DNA of 64,000 nt, taken from NCBI GenBank assembly GCA_028280415.1, contig JANQLV010000043.1:62001-126000 (forward strand), read 5' to 3'. A model generated the notes under the pieces. It had not been told where the DNA came from. It did no database searches and worked only from the letters and a program-made list of their open reading frames with translations. Shown here piece after piece: positions 46,022 to 55,121 of the stretch; position 1 is the stretch's first letter, and each line of letters opens with the position of its first letter. A program made the position numbers and the translations under genes. The DNA comes from Saprospiraceae bacterium. GTDB lineage: Bacteria > Bacteroidota > Bacteroidia > Chitinophagales > Saprospiraceae.

Positions 46022-46361
46022 TATTGGGGTAAAAAAGTTTTCCACAGCCTAATTTTTACAAAAATCAGCCAGCCAGCTCAATCATCAAAAAAATGATATA
46101 ATAAAGATTTTTTACAAGCAAAAAAGTGAGAAATCATTATCTATACGAAATAAAAGGTATATTTCTTTCGAAAAAACAGGCTTGTAGATGTTTTGTTTAT
46201 GCTTTTTGAAAAAAACAAAAATCGAATATTATTCTGATTTAAGTTCGGGATGAGAGGGATAAGTATAAAAAAGGCTATGAAATCCGCCACACTTCGCCAC
46301 TTTGATCGCTATTATCATTAAGAGCCTGTAAAAATCAGTACATCTTAGCTACACTATGTCC
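46022..46361. other. Leader region upstream of mraZ
   Basis: This stretch between the glycosyltransferase gene and mraZ carries A/T-rich sequence and the two box groups. No gene is visible. The dcw promoter should lie near 45975-46040, overlapping the TGG repeats; a TATATTTA at about 45982-45989 on the leftward strand is a possible -7 box. Confidence 0.4.
46285..46300 (-). promoter_or_regulatory. Second, distal pair of TGG boxes
   Basis: Read leftward: TGGCGAAGTG then TGGCGG, again in 10-bp phase, about 265 bp above the main operator and just past the stop of the glycosyltransferase gene. It may be a second MraZ site allowing looping, or a chance pair. Confidence 0.45.
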
Positions 46362-47111
46362 CTAGTGTACTGACTTCTCTTTAAAAGCATAAGAATTAAA
46401 GAAGCTTTTCCACTTCATCTGTAAAACACCTTTGATCGCTTCACTTATGATACTCGTATTCATTTTGGACTCTCCTTCTACCCTATCCGTAAAAGTTATT
46501 GGGATTTCCTTTATTTTAAACCCAAGTGAATAAGCCGCATATTTCATTTCAATTTGAAAAGCATAACCAACGAAGCGAATCTTATCGAGATCAATTGTTT
46601 CCAGTACTTTTCGGGAGTAGCAGATAAAACCGGCAGTGGGATCATTTACCGGCATCCAGGTCACCATACGAACATATAGCGATGCACCATATGAAAGTGC
46701 AATCCGATCAAATGGCCAGTTTTCCAATTTTCCACCTTTTATATAACGTGAGCCTACCACTACATCGACCCCGGGCTTTTGGCAAGCTTCAAGCAATCGT
46801 ACTAAATCTTTCGGATTATGAGAAAAATCGGCATCCATTTCAAAGAGGTAGTCATAACCTCTTTCCAATCCCCATCGAAAACCAGCAATATAGGCAGTAC
46901 CAAGGCCAAGTTTGCCCGAGCGCTCCATAATATGTAGCCGTTCCTGCTGCGTCTGCATCATATCTCTAACAATATCTGCAGTACCATCGGGTGAACCATC
47001 ATCCACAACCAGAATATGAAAATCTACACTTAATGAAAAAACCGCATTAATAATCTTAGAGATATTCTCTTTTTCATTGTAGGTAGGAATTATAACTAAG
47101 CTCTTAGCCAA
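46362..47111 (-). CDS. Polyprenol-phosphate mannosyltransferase-like glycosyltransferase (GT2)
   Basis: The 249-aa protein is a GT2 enzyme of the dolichol-phosphate mannose synthase type. It begins SLVIIPTYNEKENISKIINA and has LVVDDGSPDGTADIVR and the metal-binding MDADFSHNP. VVVGSRYIKGG and the PVNDPTAGFICYSRKVLE segment follow, then IPITFTDRVEGESKMN. There are no C-terminal membrane helices, so it is the single-domain form. It should transfer a sugar (often mannose) from a nucleotide donor to a polyprenol phosphate at the membrane. The donor cannot be told from sequence. It lies upstream of mraZ on the same strand, with its own message ending before the boxes. Confidence 0.93.
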   Translation of the reverse strand: MAKSLVIIPTYNEKENISKIINAVFSLSVDFHILVVDDGSPDGTADIVRDMMQTQQERLHIMERSGKLGLGTAYIAGFRWGLERGYDYLFEMDADFSHNPKDLVRLLEACQKPGVDVVVGSRYIKGGKLENWPFDRIALSYGASLYVRMVTWMPVNDPTAGFICYSRKVLETIDLDKIRFVGYAFQIEMKYAAYSLGFKIKEIPITFTDRVEGESKMNTSIISEAIKGVLQMKWKSFFNSYAFKEKSVH

Positions 47112-47206
47112 GATTGATAGCGTTTATATATATAATGACGAATCGCAAATATATAGATAAAATTTATCAAATGTTCGAAAATTAAACAGGCCTTGCTTTT
47201 TTTTTG

Positions 47207-47241
47207 GACGCAGAGCACACAAAGTAGACGCAGAGCGCACA
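47207..47241. repeat. 20-bp-spaced direct repeat
   Basis: GACGCAGAGCACACA (47207-47221) and GACGCAGAGCGCACA (47227-47241) differ at one base. They lie in the gap between two leftward genes, near the 3' end of the E1 gene, and have no clear role. Confidence 0.6.
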
Positions 47242-47325
47242 GAAGCATAAAATTCATTGCCACTACAAAGCATTACTTACTTTGGCAAGTTATAAAATCC
47301 GTACATCTGACTATTGTAATCCTAT

Positions 47326-49752
47326 CTATATCTCTGGATACAAGACTGGATCAAATTCGTTCATCATATTATATACAATATTGAAAACGTCTTCAGGATT
47401 CGGCTTCGAGAAATAATCTCCATCAGAACCAAATGGCGGGCGATGTGCCTTTGCAGTTAGTGTTCTTGGTTTAGAATCAAGGTATTGATACCCTCCCTGT
47501 ATCTCCAATACTTCCTGTAACATATAGGAAGTAGCACCTCCCGGGACATCTTCATCCATGAAGACAATGCGATTGGTTTTCTTTAAAGATTCGACAATTC
47601 TATGTTCAAGATCGAATGGTAGTAAAGTTTGCACATCTATTAATTCGACAGAAACTCCTTTTTGTTTGAGTAAATCAACACCTTCCTGAGCAATTCTTAC
47701 GCAACTTCCATAAGTAACCAGTGTCACATCTGTTCCTTCTTCCAGTACTTCCGGTACACCGAGCGGCACGGTGTATGCTCCCATGTTGTCCGGAAGGCGT
47801 TCTTTGAGTCGGTAACCATTAAGACATTCGATTACTAATCCGGGATCGTCGGATTGGATCAAAGTATTATAAAAGCCAACGGCCTGGGTCATATTCCGGG
47901 GAACACACAGGTATATACCTCGCAAAGAGTGAATAAGCATTCCCAGGGGTGAACCGGCGTGCCAGATTCCTTCGAGACGATGTCCTCTGGTTCGAATAAT
48001 GGCTGGTGCTTGTTGCAAGCCATTACTGCGGTAACGCAGGGTAGCGAGATCATCGGTCAAAGGTTCCAAACCATAAATCAGGTAATCAAGATACTGGATT
48101 TCTGCAATTGGCCGAAGTCCCCGTAAAGCCATCCCGATTGCCTGTCCCATGATTGTCCATTCCCTGATTCCCGTATCAAAAACCCGTTCTCTGCCATATT
48201 TGGCCTGCATTCCTGCAAATCCCTGATTTACATCCCCGATATGTCCTACATCTTCTCCGAAAGCAAAAAGATTAGGCGTATTATCGAGTAGCTGATCGAA
48301 GTATTTATTCAGAATCTGGTAGCCATTGACCAATTTAGACTCCTCAGAATACTCCGGAGGAATCACTGGCACTTTCAATGCAGAATGTGGTGAATCACTA
48401 TACAAATGTGTGTGATAACGTTTTTCACCTGTTTCTTTGGCAGTATTGATCCAGGTTCGCAATTCTTCTACCGGTTCTAGTTTTTCCTGTCCGGTGAAGA
48501 ATAACATTCTTCTGGCATTTTGCAAGACTTCTGCAAAAAGTGGATTAATCTTTTTGTTTAGTTTGTCATAAACTGCCTCTACCGCTTCTTTATTAGCTGT
48601 CGACTCAAGAATACGATCATAAATCGATTTAATAGCCTCCAGTTCTTTGTTAATCGGACCGATATAATTATTCCAGGCTCTCTGCTTGGCTTCCTTTACA
48701 TAGTTTTTTGCTTCAGCTGCAATTTCATCAACGATTTCTTCGGTTGCAATCTCAGAATCGATGATCCACTGACGCATCATCTTGATACAGTCTTTTTCTT
48801 TTTCCCAATCCAGCCTTTCCTTATCTTTGTAGCGTTCATGTGATCCGGAAGTAGAATGCCCTTGTGGCTGCGTCAGTTCATCAATATGAAACAGAGCAGG
48901 AATATGTGTTTTTCTAACTTTTTCAATACCTTTTTCATAGGCATCACAAAGAGAAGGATAATCCCATCCTTTTAGCTGGTAAATATCAATTCCTACCCCA
49001 TCATCATTCAGGCGAAATCCTTCCATCAGTTCAGAAATACTTCCTTTTGTCGTTTGATACTCTTTAGGCACACTAATACCATAACCATCATCCCAAACAG
49101 AAACAGCAAGCGGAACTTTCATTACCCCTGCTGCATTCATTGTCTCCCAAAAAACGCCTTCGGAAGTACTTGCATCGCCGATCGTACAAAAGCAAACTTC
49201 ATTTCCATTTTCGGAAAAAGTAGTAGAGTCCCTTAAGGCTTCATTCTCCCGGTATTTTTTCGAAGCCAGTGCAAGACCAAGTGCACGAGCCATTTGTCCT
49301 CCGGTAGAGGAAATGTCGGAAGAGATATTGTACTGCGCTCTGTGATTGGCCCAGTTGCCATGCTCATCAATAATAGCCGAAGCAAAATGGCTATTCATTT
49401 GGCGGCCTCCGGAAAAAGGATCGTTTTCGCTATCTGCATACAATTGAGCAAAAAAGTCTTCGACGGTGGACAAACCCAGTGCAAACATAAAAGTCTGATC
49501 CCGGTAATATCCCGAACGCCAGTCTCCATTCTTGAAGGCTCTTGCCATAGCAACCTGCGGAACTTCTTTACCATCACCCAGAATTCCAAATTTGGCTTTT
49601 CCGGTCAATACTTCCTTACGTCCCAGCAAACTCGCTTCACGACTTACACAACAAGTCCAAAAATCATTAAGTACTTCTTTCACGTATACATTTTCTTCTC
49701 CTTGCTCACTTGAGGCCTTAATGTCTTTTGTCGAAACTGGATTATCTATCAT
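47326..49752 (-). CDS. Fused 2-oxoacid dehydrogenase E1 component (alpha-beta)
   Basis: The 808-aa protein joins the alpha and beta halves of a thiamine-diphosphate E1. The alpha half (about 1-400) has the TPP-binding GDASTSEGVFWETMNAAGVM and the VSVWDDGYGISVPKEYQ region. The beta half (about 470-808) has LFAFGEDVGHIGDVNQGFAG, TGIREWTIMGQAIGMALRGL, APAIIRTRGHRLEGIWHAGS, and a transketolase C-domain with GTDVTLVTYGSCV and VIDVQTLLPFD (seen as LIDVQTLLPFDLEHRI). It should decarboxylate a branched-chain 2-oxoacid and pass the acyl group to an E2 lipoyl protein. Fused E1 of this kind is common in Bacteroidota. No E2 or E3 gene is adjacent. Confidence 0.92.
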   Translation of the reverse strand: MIDNPVSTKDIKASSEQGEENVYVKEVLNDFWTCCVSREASLLGRKEVLTGKAKFGILGDGKEVPQVAMARAFKNGDWRSGYYRDQTFMFALGLSTVEDFFAQLYADSENDPFSGGRQMNSHFASAIIDEHGNWANHRAQYNISSDISSTGGQMARALGLALASKKYRENEALRDSTTFSENGNEVCFCTIGDASTSEGVFWETMNAAGVMKVPLAVSVWDDGYGISVPKEYQTTKGSISELMEGFRLNDDGVGIDIYQLKGWDYPSLCDAYEKGIEKVRKTHIPALFHIDELTQPQGHSTSGSHERYKDKERLDWEKEKDCIKMMRQWIIDSEIATEEIVDEIAAEAKNYVKEAKQRAWNNYIGPINKELEAIKSIYDRILESTANKEAVEAVYDKLNKKINPLFAEVLQNARRMLFFTGQEKLEPVEELRTWINTAKETGEKRYHTHLYSDSPHSALKVPVIPPEYSEESKLVNGYQILNKYFDQLLDNTPNLFAFGEDVGHIGDVNQGFAGMQAKYGRERVFDTGIREWTIMGQAIGMALRGLRPIAEIQYLDYLIYGLEPLTDDLATLRYRSNGLQQAPAIIRTRGHRLEGIWHAGSPLGMLIHSLRGIYLCVPRNMTQAVGFYNTLIQSDDPGLVIECLNGYRLKERLPDNMGAYTVPLGVPEVLEEGTDVTLVTYGSCVRIAQEGVDLLKQKGVSVELIDVQTLLPFDLEHRIVESLKKTNRIVFMDEDVPGGATSYMLQEVLEIQGGYQYLDSKPRTLTAKAHRPPFGSDGDYFSKPNPEDVFNIVYNMMNEFDPVLYPEI

Positions 49753-50126
49753 ATTCTAAACTGTGGTTTTATTTTGGTTAAATGGTAGGGGAAGCGTATG
49801 CTCTGTATCCGCTCAAATTTTCCACAAAAGTACGAAATAATAAGCAATTAATTGCCTTAAAAAGATACAAAAACAAGCCTTTCGAAGTGAGGCCTTAGTT
49901 TTGTTTGCTTTTACCTTTGGTTCACTATTTGTAATAATCCTAACAAGGAAATTGTTCTGTAGGCGTGACGTATTTAACATAAAAACGTCGTAAGGACACA
50001 GATTAGGTCATCAAACTGTATTAACGTTACATTAACAAGCATTATAAACAACAAAACTTTTATTTTGCTCCTTAATTAAATATATTTGTAGACGGATAAT
50101 TATCGTGAATAAAACTTATAGATGAT
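49753..50126. other. Intergenic region between divergent E1 and DUF1573 genes
   Basis: No gene is seen. It should hold two promoters; the one for the rightward gene is listed at 50057-50088. Confidence 0.4.
50057..50088 (+). promoter_or_regulatory. Bacteroidota-type promoter of the DUF1573 gene
   Basis: TATATTTG (50081-50088) is a perfect TAnnTTTG -7 box. The -33 position, 20 bases upstream, reads CTTT (50057-50060), only a partial TTTG. The predicted start of transcription would be near 50095, about 32 bases before the ATG. Confidence 0.5.
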
Positions 50127-50600
50127 ATGAAAAAACTATTTTCTCTTTTGACCTTAATGACTTTGATTTGTAGTGTATCTTTTGCTCAGGTACAAACACA
50201 GATTGCCGCTTCTGAAGCTGCTGATGGAGGGCCGATGCTTAAATTTGAAACTGTAGTAATTGATTATGGAGAAATTGAGCAGGGTTCCGATCCACTCAGA
50301 GTTTTTAATTTTGAAAATACCGGCGATGCTCCGGCTATTATCAAAAATGCGAAAGGCAGTTGCGGTTGTACTGTACCAAGTTATCCCAAAGAGCCAATTA
50401 TGATGGGTGAGAAAGGAAAAATCGAAGTTCGCTACGATACTAAAAGAATCGGTAAATTTACCAAAACTGTAAAATTAACTACTAATTATAGTGATGCTCC
50501 TATCGTATTGACTATTAAAGGAAAAGTTAATAAAAAGCCAGCTGAACCAGACGCTATTCCAAGTAGCGCACCTTCTATTTTAAACAACAGTGGCAGATAG
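50127..50600 (+). CDS. DUF1573-domain exported protein
   Basis: The 157-aa protein has a signal peptide (KKLFSLLTLMTLICSVSFAQ) and one DUF1573 Ig-like domain: LKFETVVIDYGEIEQGSDPL, FENTGDAPAIIKNAKGSCGCT, PIMMGEKGKIEVRYDTKRIG and PIVLTIKGKV. The GSCGCTVP loop is the family hallmark. DUF1573 proteins are widespread in Bacteroidota, have an ASH/MSP-like fold and no proven function. A perfect promoter box upstream and a strong terminator downstream define a single-gene unit, probably well expressed. Confidence 0.93.
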   Translation: MKKLFSLLTLMTLICSVSFAQVQTQIAASEAADGGPMLKFETVVIDYGEIEQGSDPLRVFNFENTGDAPAIIKNAKGSCGCTVPSYPKEPIMMGEKGKIEVRYDTKRIGKFTKTVKLTTNYSDAPIVLTIKGKVNKKPAEPDAIPSSAPSILNNSGR

Positions 50601-51120
50601 GTCATAATTCAGCTATATCTTATAAAAAAGCCCGGGCTTAATTGATTAAGTCCGGGCCTTTTTATGTCAATTATTCAGAAAAAAAGAAAACCCTTGCCAG
50701 TTAGCAAGGGTCTCTAACCCAAACAAATAAACACAAAAACTACTTTTAAAATAATTATAGTTATACAATAATAATGCCTTTCGCCATTTATACCAATAGT
50801 TATTTTGTTTTTTTGTGACATCAAAAAAATGATTTTTACTTTACAAACCCTAGTAAAATCAAAGGTTTCAGACTTTTTTATATGACGCCGATTTTAGTCA
50901 TAATATAAGGAAAAATACATCACTATTAATAGTTAGTTAACATTCTATTTTTTCAAAAAAAACAATGCAATTATAGCAAATATTCGCTGTGCAAGTTTCC
51001 TTTCCCGGAAATGGCAAATTAAACGTACTTATTCAGGCTAGTATTCTATCTAAATTTTTAAATTTATGTGCTTGGCTGAACAATTTTTTTCGTCAGTTAA
51101 AAAAATAAAATTTTCAAGGC
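50601..51120. other. Intergenic region with terminator and second hairpin
   Basis: Besides the terminator at 50624-50663 there is CCCTTGC/GCAAGGG at 50691-50710, a perfect 7-bp stem next to an A-tract, which would terminate leftward transcription. The remaining 400 bp is A/T-rich with no gene. Confidence 0.5.
50624..50663 (+). terminator. Rho-independent terminator of the DUF1573 gene
   Basis: CCCGGGCTTA (50631-50640) pairs with TAAGTCCGGG (50647-50656) with one G-U, flanked by AAAAAAG and CCTTTTT. Confidence 0.92.
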
Positions 51121-53547
51121 ATGAAGTGGATTAAATTTTTGCTAGCATTATTACTCAGCGCAGGTCTGGTTTATTTGCTCAACAGTCCGATTAAACAGGG
51201 GAAACAAACAATCCCTCCATTAGGGAAGTTTTTGAATCCGTTCAGCGGTTTTTGGAAAAACGGAGAGGCCGTTGGTCAGCATCAAAACAAGTCCTATCAA
51301 TTTTCGGAGCTCAGCGCAAAAGTCGATGTGGTATACGATAAACAACTCGTTCCACATATTTTTGCTCAAAATCTCAAGGACGCCTATTTTGTTCAAGGCT
51401 ATATTACTGCAAAACATCGTCTGTGGCAAATGGATCTTACAACTCGCGCTGTCAGTGGTCGATTATCTGAAATACTCGGCCCTATAACCCTGGAACGTGA
51501 CAAATTGCAAAGAAGAAAAGGGCTGGTATTCGCCGCAGAAAATGCCCTGGCAGACTGGGAAAAACAAGCGGAAGACTATTCCAATCTCCAGAGTTATACG
51601 GCTGGCGTTAATGCATATATCAAGGCTCTTCAACCCCGGGATTATCCTCTTGAATTCAAATTACTAAATTATTCTCCCGAAGCCTGGAGCAATTTGAAAT
51701 CTGCTCTTTTTATCAAGTCTATGGCTCAAAGTCTGTGTTCCCGTGAAAAAGACCTGGAATCTACCAATGCCTTGACCGTCTTTGGTCAGGAAGTGTTTGA
51801 TTTTTTGTATCCGGAACAAAATCCAAAACAATCGCCGATTATTCCCAAAGATACCCCCTGGGATTTTTCACCGGTTTCAATTCCTGAACAAAAACCGGTT
51901 TTGATGGGGCTATTTGAACATAACCCTTATCCCAAGCCCTCCCCTTTTCTGGGCAGTAACAACTGGGCAGTAGCCGGAAGTAAAACCAAATCCGGTAAGC
52001 CGATCCTTTGTAATGATCCACATCTGGGCATGACCTTACCCGCTGTCTGGTTCGAATTACAGATCAGTACGCCCGAAGCAAATTCCTACGGCGTTTCGCT
52101 ACCCGGATTTCCGGGAATTACCATCGGCTTTAATGATAAGATCAGCTGGGGGATGACTAATGTCGGGCATGATGTACTAGACTATTACAAAATACTCTGG
52201 ACAGATAATAAACGAGAACAATATATCATCGATGATCAAATCAAAAAGGTCAAATTCAGAATAGAAACTTATAAGATCAAAGGGCAGGAATCTGTGACAG
52301 ATACGGTACGCTATACGGAATGGGGGCCCATTGTTTACGAAGATAAAAATCATCCTATGCAAGACCTGGCTACGCAATGGCTCGCTCACGATGCAGGATC
52401 AAACGAAGTGAGCGTGTTCAGGAAATTGCATACTTCCGTCGATTTTGACGACTATTATAATGCGGTTCAGGAATTCAAGGTACCGCCCCAAAATATTGTC
52501 TTTGCCGGCAACTCCGGAGATATTGCTCTAAAAGTGCAGGGAAAATTTCCACTCAAAACCTTTTCTCAGGGCAGGTTCATTCAGGATGGCTCCAATTCGG
52601 CCAATGACTGGCACGGATACATTCCATCGGCACATAATCCACAGGTGAAGAATCCGGAAAGGGGCTTTGTTTCTTCTGCAAACCAGCATTCAACAGATAC
52701 GACTTATCCCTATTATTACCTGGGCAATTTTGAAGATTATCGGGGACGGACGCTCAATGAATTGCTGGATTCCATGTCCAGCATTACCATTGAAGATATG
52801 ATGGCTCTACAGAATAATAATTACAGTCATAAAGCTGCCGATGCATTACCTTTGATGCTTCGCTATTTAGACTGGCAGCCCGGGAATGATCTGGATGAAA
52901 AAGTCTATTCTGGCTTAAAAGACTGGGACTTTCACTATGAAAAAGACCTTTTGGCGCCGATCGTATTTACCTACTGGTTCGACGAATTCTACCAGCTAAC
53001 CTGGGATGAAATATCTGCCAAAGAAGATAGTTTAGAAATTGAACTTTTATACCCTGAATCCTGGAGAACCATTGCTCTGTTAGAGGATAATCCCGAGCAT
53101 TCTTTTTTTGATAATAAAGAAACCAAAGCACTTGAAACAGCCCGGGAAATGGTTACACAGTCCTTTTTAAAAGCGCTGGAGCGCATTAAAGAAGATTTGG
53201 AAAATGACCCGGATTTCAATCTGGCAAAATACAAGCGTACTCATGTACCCCATATCGGCCGAATTGAAGCTTTTGGAAGTACCTTGCTAAGCACCGGAGG
53301 CGATGGAACAGCCTTGAATGCGATCAAAGGCACACATGGCCCATCGTGGAGAATGATCGTGGAATTAAGCGATCCGGTAAAAGCCTATGGCGTATATCCC
53401 GGCGGGCAATCGGGTAATCCGGGAAGTCCCTACTATGATAATATGCTAGCCTATTGGGCCGATGGAAAGTATTTTGAGAAATTGCTTTTAAAATCGCCAG
53501 ATGAACTACCGGATCAGATACTGTTTGAAGAACAATACGATAAGTGA
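51121..53547 (+). CDS. Penicillin acylase-family N-terminal-nucleophile hydrolase
   Basis: The 808-aa protein belongs to the penicillin G acylase/quorum-quenching acylase family, which cleaves amide bonds and matures by self-cleavage into alpha and beta chains. The N-terminus has one hydrophobic segment (residues 3-20). The alpha-chain shows VVYDKQLVPHIFAQNLKDAY and YFVQGYITAKHRLWQMD. Ser279 in LGSNNWAVAG should be the new N-terminal nucleophile of the beta-chain; GKPILCNDPHLGM and GFPGITIGFNDKISWGMTN follow. The C-terminal end has GPSWRMIVELSDP, PGGQSGNPGSPYYDNML. The natural substrate is unknown; acyl-homoserine lactones, beta-lactams and peptides are all possible. The gene is followed by a small membrane protein 47 bp away. 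Confidence 0.93.
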   Translation: MKWIKFLLALLLSAGLVYLLNSPIKQGKQTIPPLGKFLNPFSGFWKNGEAVGQHQNKSYQFSELSAKVDVVYDKQLVPHIFAQNLKDAYFVQGYITAKHRLWQMDLTTRAVSGRLSEILGPITLERDKLQRRKGLVFAAENALADWEKQAEDYSNLQSYTAGVNAYIKALQPRDYPLEFKLLNYSPEAWSNLKSALFIKSMAQSLCSREKDLESTNALTVFGQEVFDFLYPEQNPKQSPIIPKDTPWDFSPVSIPEQKPVLMGLFEHNPYPKPSPFLGSNNWAVAGSKTKSGKPILCNDPHLGMTLPAVWFELQISTPEANSYGVSLPGFPGITIGFNDKISWGMTNVGHDVLDYYKILWTDNKREQYIIDDQIKKVKFRIETYKIKGQESVTDTVRYTEWGPIVYEDKNHPMQDLATQWLAHDAGSNEVSVFRKLHTSVDFDDYYNAVQEFKVPPQNIVFAGNSGDIALKVQGKFPLKTFSQGRFIQDGSNSANDWHGYIPSAHNPQVKNPERGFVSSANQHSTDTTYPYYYLGNFEDYRGRTLNELLDSMSSITIEDMMALQNNNYSHKAADALPLMLRYLDWQPGNDLDEKVYSGLKDWDFHYEKDLLAPIVFTYWFDEFYQLTWDEISAKEDSLEIELLYPESWRTIALLEDNPEHSFFDNKETKALETAREMVTQSFLKALERIKEDLENDPDFNLAKYKRTHVPHIGRIEAFGSTLLSTGGDGTALNAIKGTHGPSWRMIVELSDPVKAYGVYPGGQSGNPGSPYYDNMLAYWADGKYFEKLLLKSPDELPDQILFEEQYDK

Positions 53548-53594
53548 TAACTGAAAAGTTGGAAGATCATTAAACATAAAACGGATTTTTATTT

Positions 53595-53951
53595 ATGAAA
53601 TTTTTATTTCAAATATTGGCTTTGATTATTTTGGGATACCTTGCCCAATTCATTCTTCCCTGGTGGACTGTAATTTTGGTTGCCGCCATTGTGGGCTTGT
53701 CGATGGAAAAAAGCGGGTTGCGGGCTTTTTTGACTGGGTTCCTGGGTATTGCCTTGCTTTGGGCCGTTTTTGCTTTTCTGGCAAATAGTCAGAATGAAGG
53801 TATTTTGGCCCTGCGTCTGGAGAAATTATTTAAGGGTATGAGTCCTATGAGTTTGATTCTCATTACAGCCTTACTCGGAGGTCTATTGGGAGGTATGGGA
53901 AGTCTGACTGGAAATCTTGGCAGGAAATTATTCAAGCCCGGTATCCGCTAG
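53595..53951 (+). CDS. Small integral membrane protein
   Basis: The 118-aa protein has about four hydrophobic segments (FLFQILALIILGYLAQFILP, TVILVAAIVGLSM, AFLTGFLGIALLWAVFAFLA, LILITALLGGLLGGMGSLTG) and no recognised domain. Glycine-rich motifs lie in the last helix. It follows the penicillin-acylase-like gene by 47 bp and may be co-transcribed with it. I cannot give a function. Confidence 0.75.
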   Translation: MKFLFQILALIILGYLAQFILPWWTVILVAAIVGLSMEKSGLRAFLTGFLGIALLWAVFAFLANSQNEGILALRLEKLFKGMSPMSLILITALLGGLLGGMGSLTGNLGRKLFKPGIR

Positions 53952-54058
53952 TTTTGTGAGCTTTAAAGGTCTACAGCTTTTTTGTCGATTTTTCTTTATA
54001 TTTCACCTAACAATCAGGCATAATTGCCATTTTTTATAAAAATTTCAAGAAAAATCGG

Positions 54059-54424
54059 ATGAGCGACAATTTTATGTACAAAGAAGCCAAAAGAAGAGTC
54101 AAAAGAAAAAAGGCTTTTTACAAACATTTGACGTTTTATCTAATTGTCAATGGCGTCTTCTTTTTTATTACTTTGTTTAATACCGGTACTTTCAACTGGT
54201 TATATCCTGCTGCTTTTTGGGGTATCGGCCTGGTCAGCCATTATTTCAGCGTATTTGGATTACCCGGAACGGATAGAGTCGGAGGTACAGACTGGGAAGC
54301 CAAGGAGATTCGTAAGGAAATTGAAAAAATGGGCGGTACATATGAAGACCTGCCCCCGGATGAGCTGGAACTAAAAGAACTTAAAAAGCAAAAACAGGGC
54401 TGGGATGATTCTGACCTGGTTTAA
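54059..54424 (+). CDS. 2TM-domain protein, copy 1
   Basis: The 121-aa protein matches the 2TM domain: a basic N-terminus (YKEAKRRVKRKKAFYKHLTF), a first membrane helix (YLIVNGVFFFITLFNTG), WLYPAAFWGIGLVSHYFSVF as the second, and an amphipathic tail (WEAKEIRKEIEKMG). 2TM domains occur in Bacteroidota as stand-alone proteins and fused to LytTR-type histidine kinases; the stand-alone role is unknown. Copy 2 follows 20 bp downstream. Confidence 0.88.
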   Translation: MSDNFMYKEAKRRVKRKKAFYKHLTFYLIVNGVFFFITLFNTGTFNWLYPAAFWGIGLVSHYFSVFGLPGTDRVGGTDWEAKEIRKEIEKMGGTYEDLPPDELELKELKKQKQGWDDSDLV

Positions 54425-54444
54425 TGCTTTAAAAATAAACTGAA

Positions 54445-54825
54445 ATGAAATATTACTCAGAAGAGGATTATAAAAAAGCCAGAAAAAAGGTAAAAGCAAA
54501 AAAAGGCTTTTATTCACATCTTACTGCTTATCTGATCGTCAATAGTTTTCTCTTTTTGATGAATATACTTACGGACCCTTCCGATCCGTGGTTTCAATAT
54601 CCTTTATTGGCTTGGGGGGTATCTCTCGCTTTCCATTATGTAGGCGTTTTTGGAATTCCCGGAGTTAATTATAACGACTCGGACTGGGAAGAGCGGGAGA
54701 TTGAAAAAGAATTAAATAAAATGCCTCCCACCGAAGAAGTACCACCGACTCTTCCGGAAGATGAATTGGAACTAAAAGAATTTAAAAAACTTCGCAAAGA
54801 ATGGAATGACTCTGATTTCGTTTGA
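54445..54825 (+). CDS. 2TM-domain protein, copy 2
   Basis: The 126-aa protein is a paralog of the preceding one: YKKARKKVKAKKGFYSHLTA, YLIVNSFLFLMNILTD, YPLLAWGVSLAFHYVGVFGI and a matching tail, WEEREIEKELNKM, ending with DELELKEFKKLRKEWNDSDF. The near-identical ends of copies 1 and 2 indicate local duplication. They probably form one transcript. Confidence 0.88.
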   Translation: MKYYSEEDYKKARKKVKAKKGFYSHLTAYLIVNSFLFLMNILTDPSDPWFQYPLLAWGVSLAFHYVGVFGIPGVNYNDSDWEEREIEKELNKMPPTEEVPPTLPEDELELKEFKKLRKEWNDSDFV

Positions 54826-55121
54826 TATTTTAAAAACAAAAATTGTAAAATCCCTTACATAATAAATTTATTCCCTATCTAAATTCAGCAGTTCATTTGT
54901 CACAATAAAATTATAATTATATCTTTAATAAATAATGCGGTTTTAGTCATTCCACTTTTTTGATTTTCCGGAAATAGTAATACTATAGCATTTTTTTAAT
55001 AAAAAATAGTCAAAACGGAGTCTTGACGTATTTTATACGTTGATGCTATATTGACTTATTAAAACACTATTAGATTCTCATTACATAGTTCTCTATATGG
55101 TTTAATTCAAACAATTACTGT

